The notes under the pieces are model-generated. The model did no database searches and was not told the origin of the DNA. It saw nothing but the letters and a program-made list of their open reading frames with translations. Of a stretch of 64,000 bases of DNA, positions 26,776-36,784 are shown in pieces; the stretch's first letter is position 1, and each line of letters starts with the position of its first letter. Source of the DNA: an uncultured Lachnospiraceae bacterium (GTDB lineage: Bacteria > Bacillota > Clostridia > Lachnospirales > Lachnospiraceae); assembly GCA_947650155.1 (NCBI GenBank), contig CANSUS010000007.1:1-64000 (forward strand), in the 5' to 3' direction. A program made the position numbers and the translations under genes.

Positions 26776-28816
26776 GCCGATACACCACCTCTCCAAAGAT
26801 AGAACTAATAAACTCAAATACCTGTGCCCATAATACATAAATGATAAAGATCAATAATGCCATTATCAAAATTGTAAATAAAGTCAGGGCAATAATTTTA
26901 ACAGTTTCTTTTCCGGTATAATTATTTACTTCTTTAATTGACAGAACTAAAAGTACTAAAAGCCATCCAATCATTAACAGTTGAACTAAAGTAACCAGAA
27001 AAGCTTCATTGTTTGTCAATACATGCGTCAGTACAAATGCAATCGGCGTCAGCATGATATACGGTGTCAGGCTGTAGCAGAAATAGGTATAGATTTTCTT
27101 TACAGTACCTTCGCCTTCGTTAATGGTACATACAAGATAATTACAGGATGTTACCGCCGCTATCACAATGACCACAACGCCGATGTCTGACAGAATATCA
27201 TATCTTCCTTCTCTTACGTTTTTCCATAAAAAGCCGCAAAGATATTTGTTAATGACATATTCTATCGTAAAAATCAAAAGCAATATGCTGGGTGCTGCCC
27301 ATGATGCTCTGCCTTCCCTTGCAATCCCATAAGAACCGTCCATCGGATGTCTCATAAAATATTTTGCATAAAGCAGATTGGAGACCACTTTCTTTTGTTT
27401 GCAGTTTTCCCAGATCTCCCTTGGCTTTCCAAGTATATTTTTCTTTTTATCTAAAACTTTTATCACTTTAATCAATATGTAAGCTGCCACAATAACCAAT
27501 AATGCAGCTACAATATTTCTTTTAAGCCATTGATTTCTGATTTCCCAGTAAGCATCGGAATAACCTTCATAATCCTTGGCAAGCCTTGCATAGTGAAGCG
27601 CCATGTCATAATTTTCTTCCTGGAAATATGCCCTGCCCATTGCCTGGTTTGCATAATCGAACATACTGTTCATTTTCAGGACTTCTGTTAACGGCTCCTT
27701 ACTTTCGGTATACCGCCCTTTAGAGTAAAGATAAAGCGCCTGATGCAGTAAATTGGTGAACTCGGAAGGTTCGTATATCTGAATCTGGCATTTATCCGAA
27801 TCCAATATATAGATCTTATCTTCCGTATCGACCTGAATACTGGTAACTAATGTGGAAAGACCTACTCTCTGCGTACCGTCGTCCAAACCGCCGAATACAT
27901 AAAGCAGATCCCCTTCGTTATTGTATTCGTAGATATAACCCTGCTGGGATGCCACATATACGTTATCATGGTTTCCTGCCGTAACTGCTGCCGGGATGGG
28001 ATCATAGGAATCAGGATCAATCAGATTCTTACCGGCAATATTGAGCCTTTTCAGGGTTCTGCTTCTATCACCACGGGTAACAGTATAGATCAGTCCCTTT
28101 TTGTCAATCGCAAGATTATCCGGTGTAGCAGGGATGTTACTTGCCATTTTTGCTCTTTGTGCGTCTGTTAAAATCGCGCGGTATATAATTGTCTGTATAC
28201 TCTGATCTGCAAAGTTTGTTCCAAAATATCCAAGGAACGTCCCGCCGTCTGTAGGTGAAATTTCTACAATACCGTTTGTATTAGATTCACAGACGATATA
28301 CATAACTCCCGCTTCATTTACTACGATCTTAATCGGTAAAAAACTTAAATTATCACCGTAGAGTGGGCTGTCCGGTTTTGTATATTGATTGACCACCTGA
28401 CCGTTTTCATCAAATTCAAAAACGGCTTCTGCATCCCTGTCAGCTACATATACATGATTGTTTTCTTCTGTTACAAAAACACCTTTTGGAGCAAGTAAAG
28501 TGCCTTCGCCAATCACTTCTATCAAATTTCCTTCTATATCACCGACAATAATTCTTCCGTTGCCGGTATCCGCTACATAAATTTTGCCATTCTCTGTCAC
28601 GTACATATCACTGGGACCATTTAAAAATTTATCCCCGAATTTTGTAATGGTCGCATATGCAAGATAAGCTGTCTGTGTTTCCTGCACATATCCGTAACCA
28701 TCTACTGTATAAGTACGATAAGGGGTTTCTGCCTGTACGGACAAAGTACCCATTCCTGAAACAAGAATAAGTGCAATCAGGAATATGGCTGTCAGTCTTA
28801 AAACTCTTTTTTTCAT
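26765..28816 (-). CDS. NHL-repeat / TPR / YIP1-like membrane protein, operon gene 4
   Basis: Membrane protein of 683 residues. Residues 1-29 are a signal peptide (LRLTAIFLIALILVSG). Residues about 45-340 contain NHL-type propeller repeats (GPSDMYVTENGKIYVADTGN, APKGVFVTEENNHVYVADRD). Two TPR-like helical pairs follow (LHQALYLYSKGRYTESKEPL, AMGRAYFQEENYDMALHYAR). A membrane segment lies near residue 440, then about five more of YIP1 type to the C-terminus. The propeller and TPR region would be outside the cell. It may act as a surface scaffold or sensor for the importer. The last residues overlap the start of the DUF5696 gene by 11 bp. Confidence 0.7.
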   Translation of the reverse strand: MKKRVLRLTAIFLIALILVSGMGTLSVQAETPYRTYTVDGYGYVQETQTAYLAYATITKFGDKFLNGPSDMYVTENGKIYVADTGNGRIIVGDIEGNLIEVIGEGTLLAPKGVFVTEENNHVYVADRDAEAVFEFDENGQVVNQYTKPDSPLYGDNLSFLPIKIVVNEAGVMYIVCESNTNGIVEISPTDGGTFLGYFGTNFADQSIQTIIYRAILTDAQRAKMASNIPATPDNLAIDKKGLIYTVTRGDRSRTLKRLNIAGKNLIDPDSYDPIPAAVTAGNHDNVYVASQQGYIYEYNNEGDLLYVFGGLDDGTQRVGLSTLVTSIQVDTEDKIYILDSDKCQIQIYEPSEFTNLLHQALYLYSKGRYTESKEPLTEVLKMNSMFDYANQAMGRAYFQEENYDMALHYARLAKDYEGYSDAYWEIRNQWLKRNIVAALLVIVAAYILIKVIKVLDKKKNILGKPREIWENCKQKKVVSNLLYAKYFMRHPMDGSYGIAREGRASWAAPSILLLIFTIEYVINKYLCGFLWKNVREGRYDILSDIGVVVIVIAAVTSCNYLVCTINEGEGTVKKIYTYFCYSLTPYIMLTPIAFVLTHVLTNNEAFLVTLVQLLMIGWLLVLLVLSIKEVNNYTGKETVKIIALTLFTILIMALLIFIIYVLWAQVFEFISSIFGEVVYRLGY

Positions 28817-28851
28817 ATGATAGTTTTACTCCTTTCCAAGCTTTCCCTGAT

Positions 28852-29721
28852 TTACTTGATACCTGAATGTGCCATTGTGTTCATAACGCTGTTCTGTAAG
28901 ATAATAAATAATACTAAGTTCGGTACGAACATAATTAATGTTGCCGCTGCTGCAATACCCTGACCGGAAACGGTGTTATTGGCGTTTACAAGCGTATTCA
29001 TATAAAACGTCAATGTCTTCATATTATCTGCATTGATATAATAATTGGATGTTTCCATATTCGTCCACACCTGCTGGAATACCAGAATGGATGCGGTTGC
29101 GATTGCCGGCTTTATCATCGGCAGGATCAGTTTCCAATATACCTGCATATCGGTCGCACCGTCCATATATGCCGCTTCGATCAAAGAATCCGGAACCTGT
29201 TCCACGAACTGCTTTACTAAGAAAAGCGCTACCGGATAAGCTACTAACGGCAGAATATGCGCCCAGATACTGTCGATCATTCCAAGCTGGCAGACTACCA
29301 GATATCTCGGAATTAATACTGCAACCGCAACAAACATCAGAGCGATCTGATTGATCTGCATCATCAGGTTTCTTCCCTTAAATTTTATTTTTGCAAGTGC
29401 AAAAGCCGCGCAGGTCGTAAATAATAAGGAGAGTCCCACCGTAAGTACGGTAACAATAATACTGTTAAATACATAACGGCTGAGAGGAATGCCTGCTGTC
29501 CGGCTGAATTTGATCAGCTTCGTAAAATTATCCATTGTTGCATTTCTTACAAAAAAGGTAGGCGGGAATGCAAACAACTCTTCCATCGGCTTAAATGCAT
29601 GGTTCGCAATGAATATTAACGGCATTGCCATAAAAATAACTAACGGAAGTATCAGAATAATAATTTTAATCTGGCTTCGCTCAAACTTCTGCGGATTGAT
29701 TCTTTTTCCTTTATATGCCAT
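28852..29721 (-). CDS. ABC sugar importer permease (MalG-like), operon gene 3
   Basis: Permease of 289 residues with six membrane segments and docking loop EAAYMDGATDMQVYWKLILP. GAGAGGGGG precedes ATG 29721. It pairs with the permease just upstream (17 bp gap). This first pair most likely serves the 1003-residue binding protein that opens the operon. The ATPase must come from elsewhere. Confidence 0.87.
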   Translation of the reverse strand: MAYKGKRINPQKFERSQIKIIILILPLVIFMAMPLIFIANHAFKPMEELFAFPPTFFVRNATMDNFTKLIKFSRTAGIPLSRYVFNSIIVTVLTVGLSLLFTTCAAFALAKIKFKGRNLMMQINQIALMFVAVAVLIPRYLVVCQLGMIDSIWAHILPLVAYPVALFLVKQFVEQVPDSLIEAAYMDGATDMQVYWKLILPMIKPAIATASILVFQQVWTNMETSNYYINADNMKTLTFYMNTLVNANNTVSGQGIAAAATLIMFVPNLVLFIILQNSVMNTMAHSGIK

Positions 29722-29738
29722 ATCCTGCTTCCCCCTCT

Positions 29739-30656
29739 CTAAAATTCATCCTTCTCTGAGAACAGTGAATTCGCTGCCCTGGAGAATAATTGTACAATTA
29801 ACAGTAACACTACGGAAACGGCCGCCGCGTATCCCATTTCATATCTTAAGAAACCATAATCTTCAATATGGTTTACAATCAACTGCGCCGCATATCCGGG
29901 CGACGGGTTTCCTGTAAGAAGCGTGGAAACCAGACCGTTCTGGAAAGCTCCTACAATCGCCATAACCGCTGCAAACAGCATCTGCGGTTTCATCTGCGGA
30001 ATCGTTATATATATCATTTCCTGAAAACGGTTCTTAACGCCGTCGATTGCCGCCGCTTCATATAAAGATTCATCGGAATTCAGAATACCTGCTATCATGG
30101 ATAAGAAACCAACACCCATAGAGGACCATAAACCGATCACAATAACAATTGGAAGAAGGTATTTAGTCGCTACCAGCCAGATAATCGGCTCATTTATGAT
30201 TCCCAGTTCCATCAGCCAGCTGTTTAAAAGTCCTGTCTGGTCACCGGAAAAAATAACTTTCCAAAGTACTGTCATAGCTACACCGGTTGTCATACTCGGT
30301 GAATATAAAATCAATGCAAATATTGTTCTTGGAATCTTTGTCAGATTGCAGAGCGCCCATGCAAGCACAAAAGATAAAATATATCCTCCGATACCTACCA
30401 CAACTGCATAAATTACGGTATTTGGCAATACATACTGCATAAATACTTCATCACTGGTGATCAGAGTAATATAATTTAAAAATCCAACCCATGACGGCCA
30501 CTGAATGGCATTAAAGTTTGTAAAGGAAAGTATTACTGCCAAGATAACCGGAATCAAAATGAAAATCACAAATACAATGGCGTAAGGCGCTACGAAAAAG
30601 TATCCGTTTCTATTGTTATTTGCATGTCTTCCGATATTGCTTTTCTTTTTCTTCAT
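29739..30656 (-). CDS. ABC sugar importer permease (MalF-like), operon gene 2
   Basis: Permease of 305 residues from ATG 30656, preceded by GTGAGGG at the right distance; a GTG at 30668 is the alternative. After a basic, Asn-rich N-terminus ([17 protein letters not shown]) come six membrane segments. The docking loop, [21 protein letters not shown], has one or two residues more than usual. It lies 20 bp after the large binding protein gene. Confidence 0.87.
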   Translation of the reverse strand: MKKKKSNIGRHANNNRNGYFFVAPYAIVFVIFILIPVILAVILSFTNFNAIQWPSWVGFLNYITLITSDEVFMQYVLPNTVIYAVVVGIGGYILSFVLAWALCNLTKIPRTIFALILYSPSMTTGVAMTVLWKVIFSGDQTGLLNSWLMELGIINEPIIWLVATKYLLPIVIVIGLWSSMGVGFLSMIAGILNSDESLYEAAAIDGVKNRFQEMIYITIPQMKPQMLFAAVMAIVGAFQNGLVSTLLTGNPSPGYAAQLIVNHIEDYGFLRYEMGYAAAVSVVLLLIVQLFSRAANSLFSEKDEF

Positions 30657-30676
30657 TTCATCCCTCACCCCATTTC

Positions 30677-33600
30677 CTACTCTTCATCTGTCCGGCCTAA
30701 AAGTTCACGGACGGTTTCCATTGTCGGAATTTCGTATTCGCTTATCACGTTACCTTCACTGTCGTTATAACCGAATTCCTCTAACTTACGATTGAATTCC
30801 CTGTTAATGGATTTTACTGCCTTGTCAATTCTGGTCTGCTCATTGTCCCCATTAACGACAATATCATTGAATGTGTTGCTCATTTCACGTTCCAGCAAAT
30901 AAGTACCCGGTACTCTCGCAATGTCCACTACATTTTTTGCTGTTTCCATAATCACTTCTCTTGCATTGGAACCCCAGGGAAGCTGTGCAAACGCCTCCAT
31001 ATTGGCGGTAGCCCACATATATTCGTCACCGTAAGTGATCTGGATTGTCTGTCCAAATTCCGCCTGCGTTTCCGTCGAAGACCACCATTTTATAAATTCC
31101 CATGCTTTTGCTTCTCTTTCAGAATTGCTCTTAAAAATTACCGTACTTTCTGCACAGCCGCATACAGAACGGTCAATGCTTCCATCTTCCTGTACCGTTC
31201 CGGGCGCCAGCGCGATCTCCCATGAACTGGAAAGCTCAGGCGCTGCGTTTGTCAAAAGGTTATAGGCTGAATAATCTGCAATTCCAATCGGATAATCGCC
31301 ATTCCTGAAATGCTGATAAAAATTATCCACATTAACAGGAAGGTTATAGATTGTAAATAAATCTGTCAGCTGTGTAAAACCGTCAACGGATTTTTCATCG
31401 CCAAGCGCTGTTCCGGTTGATGCTGTCGGGTTATAAAGGGACCCGCCGTTTTGCATAATAATCGGTGTAGTTCCGTGGAAGTTACGAAGCTGTAACATTC
31501 CGGCTGTAGGATAATAGAAGTTCAAACCTCTCATTTGCAGTTCCGGAAGCATATCAATTACATCATCCATTGTCTGAGGTACTTCCAAACCTAATTTTTC
31601 CATAACATCGCTTCGATAATACAATACCCAGAAATTCATTGTCTCCGGCATGGAGTAAATTCCCTTTCCAATCGAACCTGTCATGAAAAATCCTGTCTCG
31701 TAAGGTTCCGCCGCTTCTTTAAAATCATCAAATTGAGCCATATCCACCAATGCGCCGCGAATGCCAAGTTCGTAGGGAATCGTATAGTTAATTCCGGTTG
31801 CAACATCAGGCGCATTCCCTGAAGAATTGGATAATACCAGTTTATACTGATCCGGCATGATACTGATATCCACCTCGATACCCGTTTCCGGCGTAAAGGA
31901 TTCGTCTATCATTTTCTGCATGATCTGCACATACTGACTGGACCGGTTTACCCAAACCTGTAAATGATCGGGATTTGTATTGCTTGCAGAATAATCCTGA
32001 TCGGTAAAGGAAGTAATAAATCTCTGGAGATTCATTCCAATTGATTTAAAAAATCCCGGTTTTTTCGGCAGTTTCGCATCATCCTGATAAAGCCAGATGC
32101 GGTCAATTGCAAGATTGTTTTCAATCAGATTGTCAATTGCGTTCGCCAGATAATGGTTAACAGAGTTCATACTTGTAGAAAGCTCACCGATACGATAAGG
32201 AATCTCATCAGGATTATCCGCGAGACTCTCTAACTGTTTCGCTGCAATCAGCATAGAAGACATAACCGCAACGGATTTATTACTGTCGCTCCATTTAATT
32301 GCGCTCTTTTCCAGTTCGCGGAGTCTGTCCGCATAACCATAAAGAGTATCTTCCAAATCAGGAATATATCTGGATAATTTTAAATCTCTGTATTTATCCG
32401 CGTTTGTTCCTGCAACTTTGGTAATCTCCAGTGCAAGATCATTTACATCGGACATGATCTCATCAATGGATTCCATTACATAACAGATCAGATCCATTGA
32501 AATTGTAAAGGAAATTGTATGTACGCCTTCATCTAAATAAACACTTAAATAATTGCCGTCTTCATCTGTCAGGGTTCTTGTTTTATACTTTGTTGTGTAA
32601 GCCATGCCATAGGCTTCAAAAGCACTGTTCGGAATTTCACCGTCTATTCTGATATCTACAAAAACAGGAAAATCTGTTTTATCCGAAGATCTGTAATTCG
32701 TTGCAATTTTGTAATAACCGCTTTCTCCTTCTTTTACTCTGAATTCATAGGATACCTCTTGTCCTGCCACGCTGAAAGAATCAGAATCCAAAGTATTCAG
32801 AACGGTATCCTTTACTTCATAAGGCGTCAGACTTGTATCATATTCTGCCACACCATGAATAGAGGAGCTGTTCGTCTTCAGAAAATCTTCACCCTGAATT
32901 TCAATCAGTCCGTTTCCTTCTGCTTTTTCTGAACCCGTATAGGCAGGCGTTTCAAAAGGCGCTCTCAGCGTCAGATCCCCTAAAAGGAAATTTCCTTCCT
33001 TTACTTCAAATGAAAATTCATGGGTTCCTGCTGTAAGTTCTAAAGCGAGCGGTGCAGAATGACGATAACTTGCATCCATCAGGTATTTTTCCTCCCACTG
33101 AATCATTTTATTCGGTACAGTTACCACCTGATTACCGTAGCGGTCATAGGATGGTTCTAAATCCGGCGTCCAGGATGTTTCAAACTCCAGATTTCTACAT
33201 TCATAAAACGGATACTCACCATCCACCTGCATTCCCATCGCGATTGGAAGAATGGATTCATCATAGGATAAATAGTCAAACAGCATAAAGTACTGCCCAT
33301 CCTGCGGTACTTCCACTTTCAGGTTTAGGATATCTCCTCTGGTCAGATCCACAACCTTTCCCGTACCGTCGTAATCTCTTGTCTCAGTCGTGAAATGATC
33401 TCCCATTCCCGTCACATGAGATTCCATGTCAATCACCACATCTTCTCCTGAATATAGCGGTGCTGAATATCCGGCGCTGACCTTCGTATAATTATTGGAT
33501 ATCCTTTCACTCCTATACTCGTCGGCACTATAGGAATAACTCTTTGCAGAAGTATCTCCCGTTTCCTGTTCTGCGGTTCCGGTCGATAAATCCTTTGCAG

Positions 33601-33688
33601 CCACTTCTTTGATCCCTGTAGTACTCAGGCAAAGCACCACGATCAGACTGAGTGAGACTGCTTTCATAAATTTTTTCTTGTGCCTCAT
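30677..33688 (-). CDS. Giant extracellular solute-binding protein with N-terminal sugar-binding-like modules, operon gene 1
   Basis: Exported protein of 1003 residues, about twice the normal size of a family 1 binding protein. The signal peptide lacks a lipobox, so it may be released or held by other means. Residues about 75-240 and 260-420 look like two CBM6/35-like jelly rolls ([35 protein letters not shown], then [12 protein letters not shown]). A helical stretch (about 425-570) follows. The binding-protein fold occupies about residues 585-1000 ([38 protein letters not shown]). GAAGGAGG sets the start. It opens the operon and should bind a complex glycan; the divergent GH51 points to arabinose-containing ones. 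Confidence 0.8.
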   Translation of the reverse strand: MRHKKKFMKAVSLSLIVVLCLSTTGIKEVAAKDLSTGTAEQETGDTSAKSYSYSADEYRSERISNNYTKVSAGYSAPLYSGEDVVIDMESHVTGMGDHFTTETRDYDGTGKVVDLTRGDILNLKVEVPQDGQYFMLFDYLSYDESILPIAMGMQVDGEYPFYECRNLEFETSWTPDLEPSYDRYGNQVVTVPNKMIQWEEKYLMDASYRHSAPLALELTAGTHEFSFEVKEGNFLLGDLTLRAPFETPAYTGSEKAEGNGLIEIQGEDFLKTNSSSIHGVAEYDTSLTPYEVKDTVLNTLDSDSFSVAGQEVSYEFRVKEGESGYYKIATNYRSSDKTDFPVFVDIRIDGEIPNSAFEAYGMAYTTKYKTRTLTDEDGNYLSVYLDEGVHTISFTISMDLICYVMESIDEIMSDVNDLALEITKVAGTNADKYRDLKLSRYIPDLEDTLYGYADRLRELEKSAIKWSDSNKSVAVMSSMLIAAKQLESLADNPDEIPYRIGELSTSMNSVNHYLANAIDNLIENNLAIDRIWLYQDDAKLPKKPGFFKSIGMNLQRFITSFTDQDYSASNTNPDHLQVWVNRSSQYVQIMQKMIDESFTPETGIEVDISIMPDQYKLVLSNSSGNAPDVATGINYTIPYELGIRGALVDMAQFDDFKEAAEPYETGFFMTGSIGKGIYSMPETMNFWVLYYRSDVMEKLGLEVPQTMDDVIDMLPELQMRGLNFYYPTAGMLQLRNFHGTTPIIMQNGGSLYNPTASTGTALGDEKSVDGFTQLTDLFTIYNLPVNVDNFYQHFRNGDYPIGIADYSAYNLLTNAAPELSSSWEIALAPGTVQEDGSIDRSVCGCAESTVIFKSNSEREAKAWEFIKWWSSTETQAEFGQTIQITYGDEYMWATANMEAFAQLPWGSNAREVIMETAKNVVDIARVPGTYLLEREMSNTFNDIVVNGDNEQTRIDKAVKSINREFNRKLEEFGYNDSEGNVISEYEIPTMETVRELLGRTDEE

Positions 33689-33759
33689 AGCAAACCTCCT
33701 TCTACCATATTTTCCCTGACAGGTAGTTTAGTTTTTTACAAATTACTTTAGTTATTTCT

Positions 33760-33788
33760 ATAATACTATTATATTAGCCGAAAGTCAA
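33760..33788 (-). promoter_or_regulatory. Promoter of the seven-gene transport operon
   Basis: On the minus strand TTGACT (33783-33788), 17-bp spacer, TATTAT (33760-33765). TTTAGTT occurs twice in the early leader (33726-33732 and 33747-33753), 21 bp apart, and could bind a regulator. Confidence 0.7.
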
Positions 33789-33858
33789 TGCTATACTTCT
33801 CTTTATTGTTATGATATTTTATAGTTAAGAAATATAATTTTAATTTTATTTTATCATT

Positions 33859-33887
33859 TTGCACAAATTATGGATACTATTTATACT
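33859..33887 (+). promoter_or_regulatory. Promoter of the secreted GH51 gene
   Basis: TTGCAC at 33859-33864 and TATACT at 33882-33887 with a 17-bp spacer. It is divergent from the transport-operon promoter about 70 bp away, so the two may share regulation. Confidence 0.65.
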
Positions 33888-33946
33888 ATTTTTTTACATA
33901 ACGATAGAATAATAAAAATCAAAAATATTTTAGGAGGTTATTTTTT

Positions 33947-36709
33947 ATGAAGAAATATTTTAGAAAAGCCGCTGTTCTGGGCCTTAGCATTGCCACTGTC
34001 TGTTCGCTCTGCGGCTGTAACTCTACAGACAAGTCCGCTTCCACTGTAAATGAAAATTTGGAAACAGAATCCGCTTCCAAAAATACGGACGCCGGTGCAG
34101 AACCTTTATCCGCAGTTTATAAAGTAAATACCGATATTTCTTCTTTGGAAAATCCTGTATCTGTTTCCGATACCCTTTATGGTCTCTTTTTGGAGGACAT
34201 TAATTTTGCCGTCGACGGCGGGCTTTATGCGGAATTAATCAAAAACCGTTCTTTTGAATACGGTTCTGCCGCCGCCAATGAAAATATGCACGGATGGACA
34301 AACGAATATCCTGATTATGTAACTTTTGCAGTAATAGACGGATCTGCAGGTTCATTGAATGAAAACAACCCTCATTATGCCCTGCTTTTTTATAATGGCC
34401 TATCCTCTGCCGACCAGTATTACGGAATCGGCAATGTGGGATATCTGGATGGTCTGGCTGTTACGGGAAATGAGGAATATCATGTTTCCATATATTTAAG
34501 AGCCGCATCGGAATCGGATATAGCGCAGATAGATACAGACAGCCTTTCAGACACTCTTACCCCCATTCCCGGGACGGGCGCGGCTGTGAGACTGACACTT
34601 CGGGATACGGACGGCACTGTCTATGCGCAGACTTTTATTGAAAATATATCCGATACTTGGACAAAATATGAAACGACTTTAACTCCGACTGAAACCGTAA
34701 ATAAAAATCTTCGCCTTTATGTAGAATGCAGCGGTCCCGCCGTCTGTCTGGATATGGTGTCCATGATGCCGGCAGACACTTATAAAGGACTGCCGATCCG
34801 TAAAGACATCGGCGAATATATGGAAGCATTAAATCCTTCCTTCTTACGTTTTCCCGGCGGCTGTGTCATAGAAGGAAGGGACGAGGAAAGTATATATAAC
34901 TGGAAAGACTCCATCGGAAACGGTCTTCGTTTTACGATAAACGGAGAAGAAACCACCGGAGATATTGCCGCGCGTCCACAGGGAAAAGATATCTGGTCGG
35001 GGACGAAAAATGATCCTTACTATACTACCTATGGTATTGGTTTTTATGAATATTTTGCGCTATGCGAGGCGCTTGACTGTCTTCCGGTTCCTGTTTTAAA
35101 TGCCGGTATGACCTGCCAGGTTCAAAGTCCCCGTTATATTGTCTATCCATTAAACAGCGACGAATTTAAACAATATGTTCAGGATGCTTTGGATCTGGTG
35201 GAATTCTGCCGGGGCGGCGCCGACACTGCATGGGGAGCCGTCAGAATTGCTATGGGACATGAAGAACCTTTCCCTTTAAAATATATTGGAATCGGAAATG
35301 AACAGTGGCAGAGCGAATACCATGCTCATTATGAAAAATTTGTAGAAGCATTTGAAAATGCCGCAAAGGAAAAGCCTGAGCTTTACGGCGACATTGAATT
35401 GATCGTGGCTAACGGTACGGCATCCGGCAGCACGGAAGGGTGGTCATACATTGAGGATTATCCTGACTCCATTACCACGCTGGTAGATGAACATTATTAT
35501 GAATCTCCCAACTGGTTTTTAACGAATACCAAACGGTATGACGCTTATGACAGAAATACGCAGGCAAAGGTATTTTTAGGGGAATATGCGGCGCAGTCCA
35601 ATACTTTACATGCAGCGCTGGCGGAAGCCGCTTATATGACCGGACTGGAAAGAAATTCCGACATTGTGGAAATGGCCTGCTATGCGCCTATGTTTGGCAA
35701 CATTAAAACAAATCAATGGCTGCCTGATATGATGTTTTTTTCCAATCATGCTTTATATGGAACCGCCGATTATTATGTACAGAAAATGTTTGCAAACCAT
35801 GTGGGGAAGACCATTCTTCCTTCCGAACTTACCATAACGGGAAATGCGAAAGAAACCGGTTTATCCGGCGCTGTAGGTCTTGGTTCATGGATGACCTCCG
35901 TTTCCTATGACAATCTGACCATCACCTCCAACGCAGACGGTTCTGTACTATACAGTTCGGACTTTGAAAAGGAAGATACTCTCAAAACGGACGGTTATAC
36001 GGAGCATGAAGGCGAATGGAGCATTCAGGACGGAAAATTAGTACAGAGTTATACCGGAGATCCTTTCGACGCCAATACCGGAGATGTGGTTTATATTGGA
36101 GAAAAAGACTGGAGCAATTACACTTTAACTGTAGATGCTGAAATATTAAACGGAAATGAAGGCTTTTTAATCCCTGTATGCGTAAAAGATCCGGGAAACA
36201 ATATTTTCTGGAATATCGGCGGCTGGGGAAATACGGTTTCCTGTTTACAGATTGTATCCGGCAATGCCAAAAGCGGTCAGATTACCGGAACAACGAAGAA
36301 CCTTGTCTTAAAGAAAAACCAGGTATATCAGTTAAAGGTAGTCGTAGAAGATAATCATATTAAATGTTATATTGATGATACACTTTATATAGATTATACA
36401 CAGGAAACCCCGGAAAGTATTTATGAAACCTCCAGCGTTGACGAAAACGGAAATATAATACTTAAGTTTGTGAACGTAGCAGAAGAATCCATTGATATTG
36501 ATATTTCTCTTGAAAATATAGATATGAACAGTTTTCATTCTACTGCCTCTGTAACCGTTTTAAAGGGGGAAAATCTTTCAGATGTGAATTCTTTTGAAGA
36601 ACCGGAAAAGATCGCGCTGACGGAAGGAACGGTAGAAGCGGCAGAAAACTTTACTTATACTGCGCCAAAGTATTCCGTAAGTATTATCGTAATATCAAAA
36701 AATAATTAG
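33947..36709 (+). CDS. Secreted lipoprotein GH51 alpha-L-arabinofuranosidase, multidomain
   Basis: Surface enzyme of 920 residues that would strip alpha-L-arabinofuranose from arabinan or arabinoxylan outside the cell. The lipobox is LCGC with Cys24. The GH51 core begins near residue 75 (YGLFLEDINFAVDGGLYAELIKNRSFEYG) and contains a CBM4/9-like insert. Acid/base Glu is in IGIGNEQWQ, nucleophile Glu in VFLGEYAAQS. After the core, residues about 655-810 form a jelly roll like the DUF1080/GH16-like fold (LYSSDFEKED, IGEKDWSNYTLTVDAEI). AGGAGG precedes ATG 33947. It is larger than the cytoplasmic GH51 at 9055-10566 and of a different subgroup. Confidence 0.88.
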   Translation: MKKYFRKAAVLGLSIATVCSLCGCNSTDKSASTVNENLETESASKNTDAGAEPLSAVYKVNTDISSLENPVSVSDTLYGLFLEDINFAVDGGLYAELIKNRSFEYGSAAANENMHGWTNEYPDYVTFAVIDGSAGSLNENNPHYALLFYNGLSSADQYYGIGNVGYLDGLAVTGNEEYHVSIYLRAASESDIAQIDTDSLSDTLTPIPGTGAAVRLTLRDTDGTVYAQTFIENISDTWTKYETTLTPTETVNKNLRLYVECSGPAVCLDMVSMMPADTYKGLPIRKDIGEYMEALNPSFLRFPGGCVIEGRDEESIYNWKDSIGNGLRFTINGEETTGDIAARPQGKDIWSGTKNDPYYTTYGIGFYEYFALCEALDCLPVPVLNAGMTCQVQSPRYIVYPLNSDEFKQYVQDALDLVEFCRGGADTAWGAVRIAMGHEEPFPLKYIGIGNEQWQSEYHAHYEKFVEAFENAAKEKPELYGDIELIVANGTASGSTEGWSYIEDYPDSITTLVDEHYYESPNWFLTNTKRYDAYDRNTQAKVFLGEYAAQSNTLHAALAEAAYMTGLERNSDIVEMACYAPMFGNIKTNQWLPDMMFFSNHALYGTADYYVQKMFANHVGKTILPSELTITGNAKETGLSGAVGLGSWMTSVSYDNLTITSNADGSVLYSSDFEKEDTLKTDGYTEHEGEWSIQDGKLVQSYTGDPFDANTGDVVYIGEKDWSNYTLTVDAEILNGNEGFLIPVCVKDPGNNIFWNIGGWGNTVSCLQIVSGNAKSGQITGTTKNLVLKKNQVYQLKVVVEDNHIKCYIDDTLYIDYTQETPESIYETSSVDENGNIILKFVNVAEESIDIDISLENIDMNSFHSTASVTVLKGENLSDVNSFEEPEKIALTEGTVEAAENFTYTAPKYSVSIIVISKNN

Positions 36710-36726
36710 TTGTATATTAATGTGGC

Positions 36727-36762
36727 AGAAGAAAGATGGTTAAATTTATCCATCTTTCTTCT
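36727..36762. terminator. Strong hairpin terminator after the secreted GH51
   Basis: Perfect 13-bp arms AGAAGAAAGATGG (36727-36739) and CCATCTTTCTTCT (36750-36762), then GTTTTG on the plus strand. The converging ABC gene ends 22 bp later. Confidence 0.85.
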
Positions 36763-36784
36763 GTTTTGCAGTTCATAAAGAACT

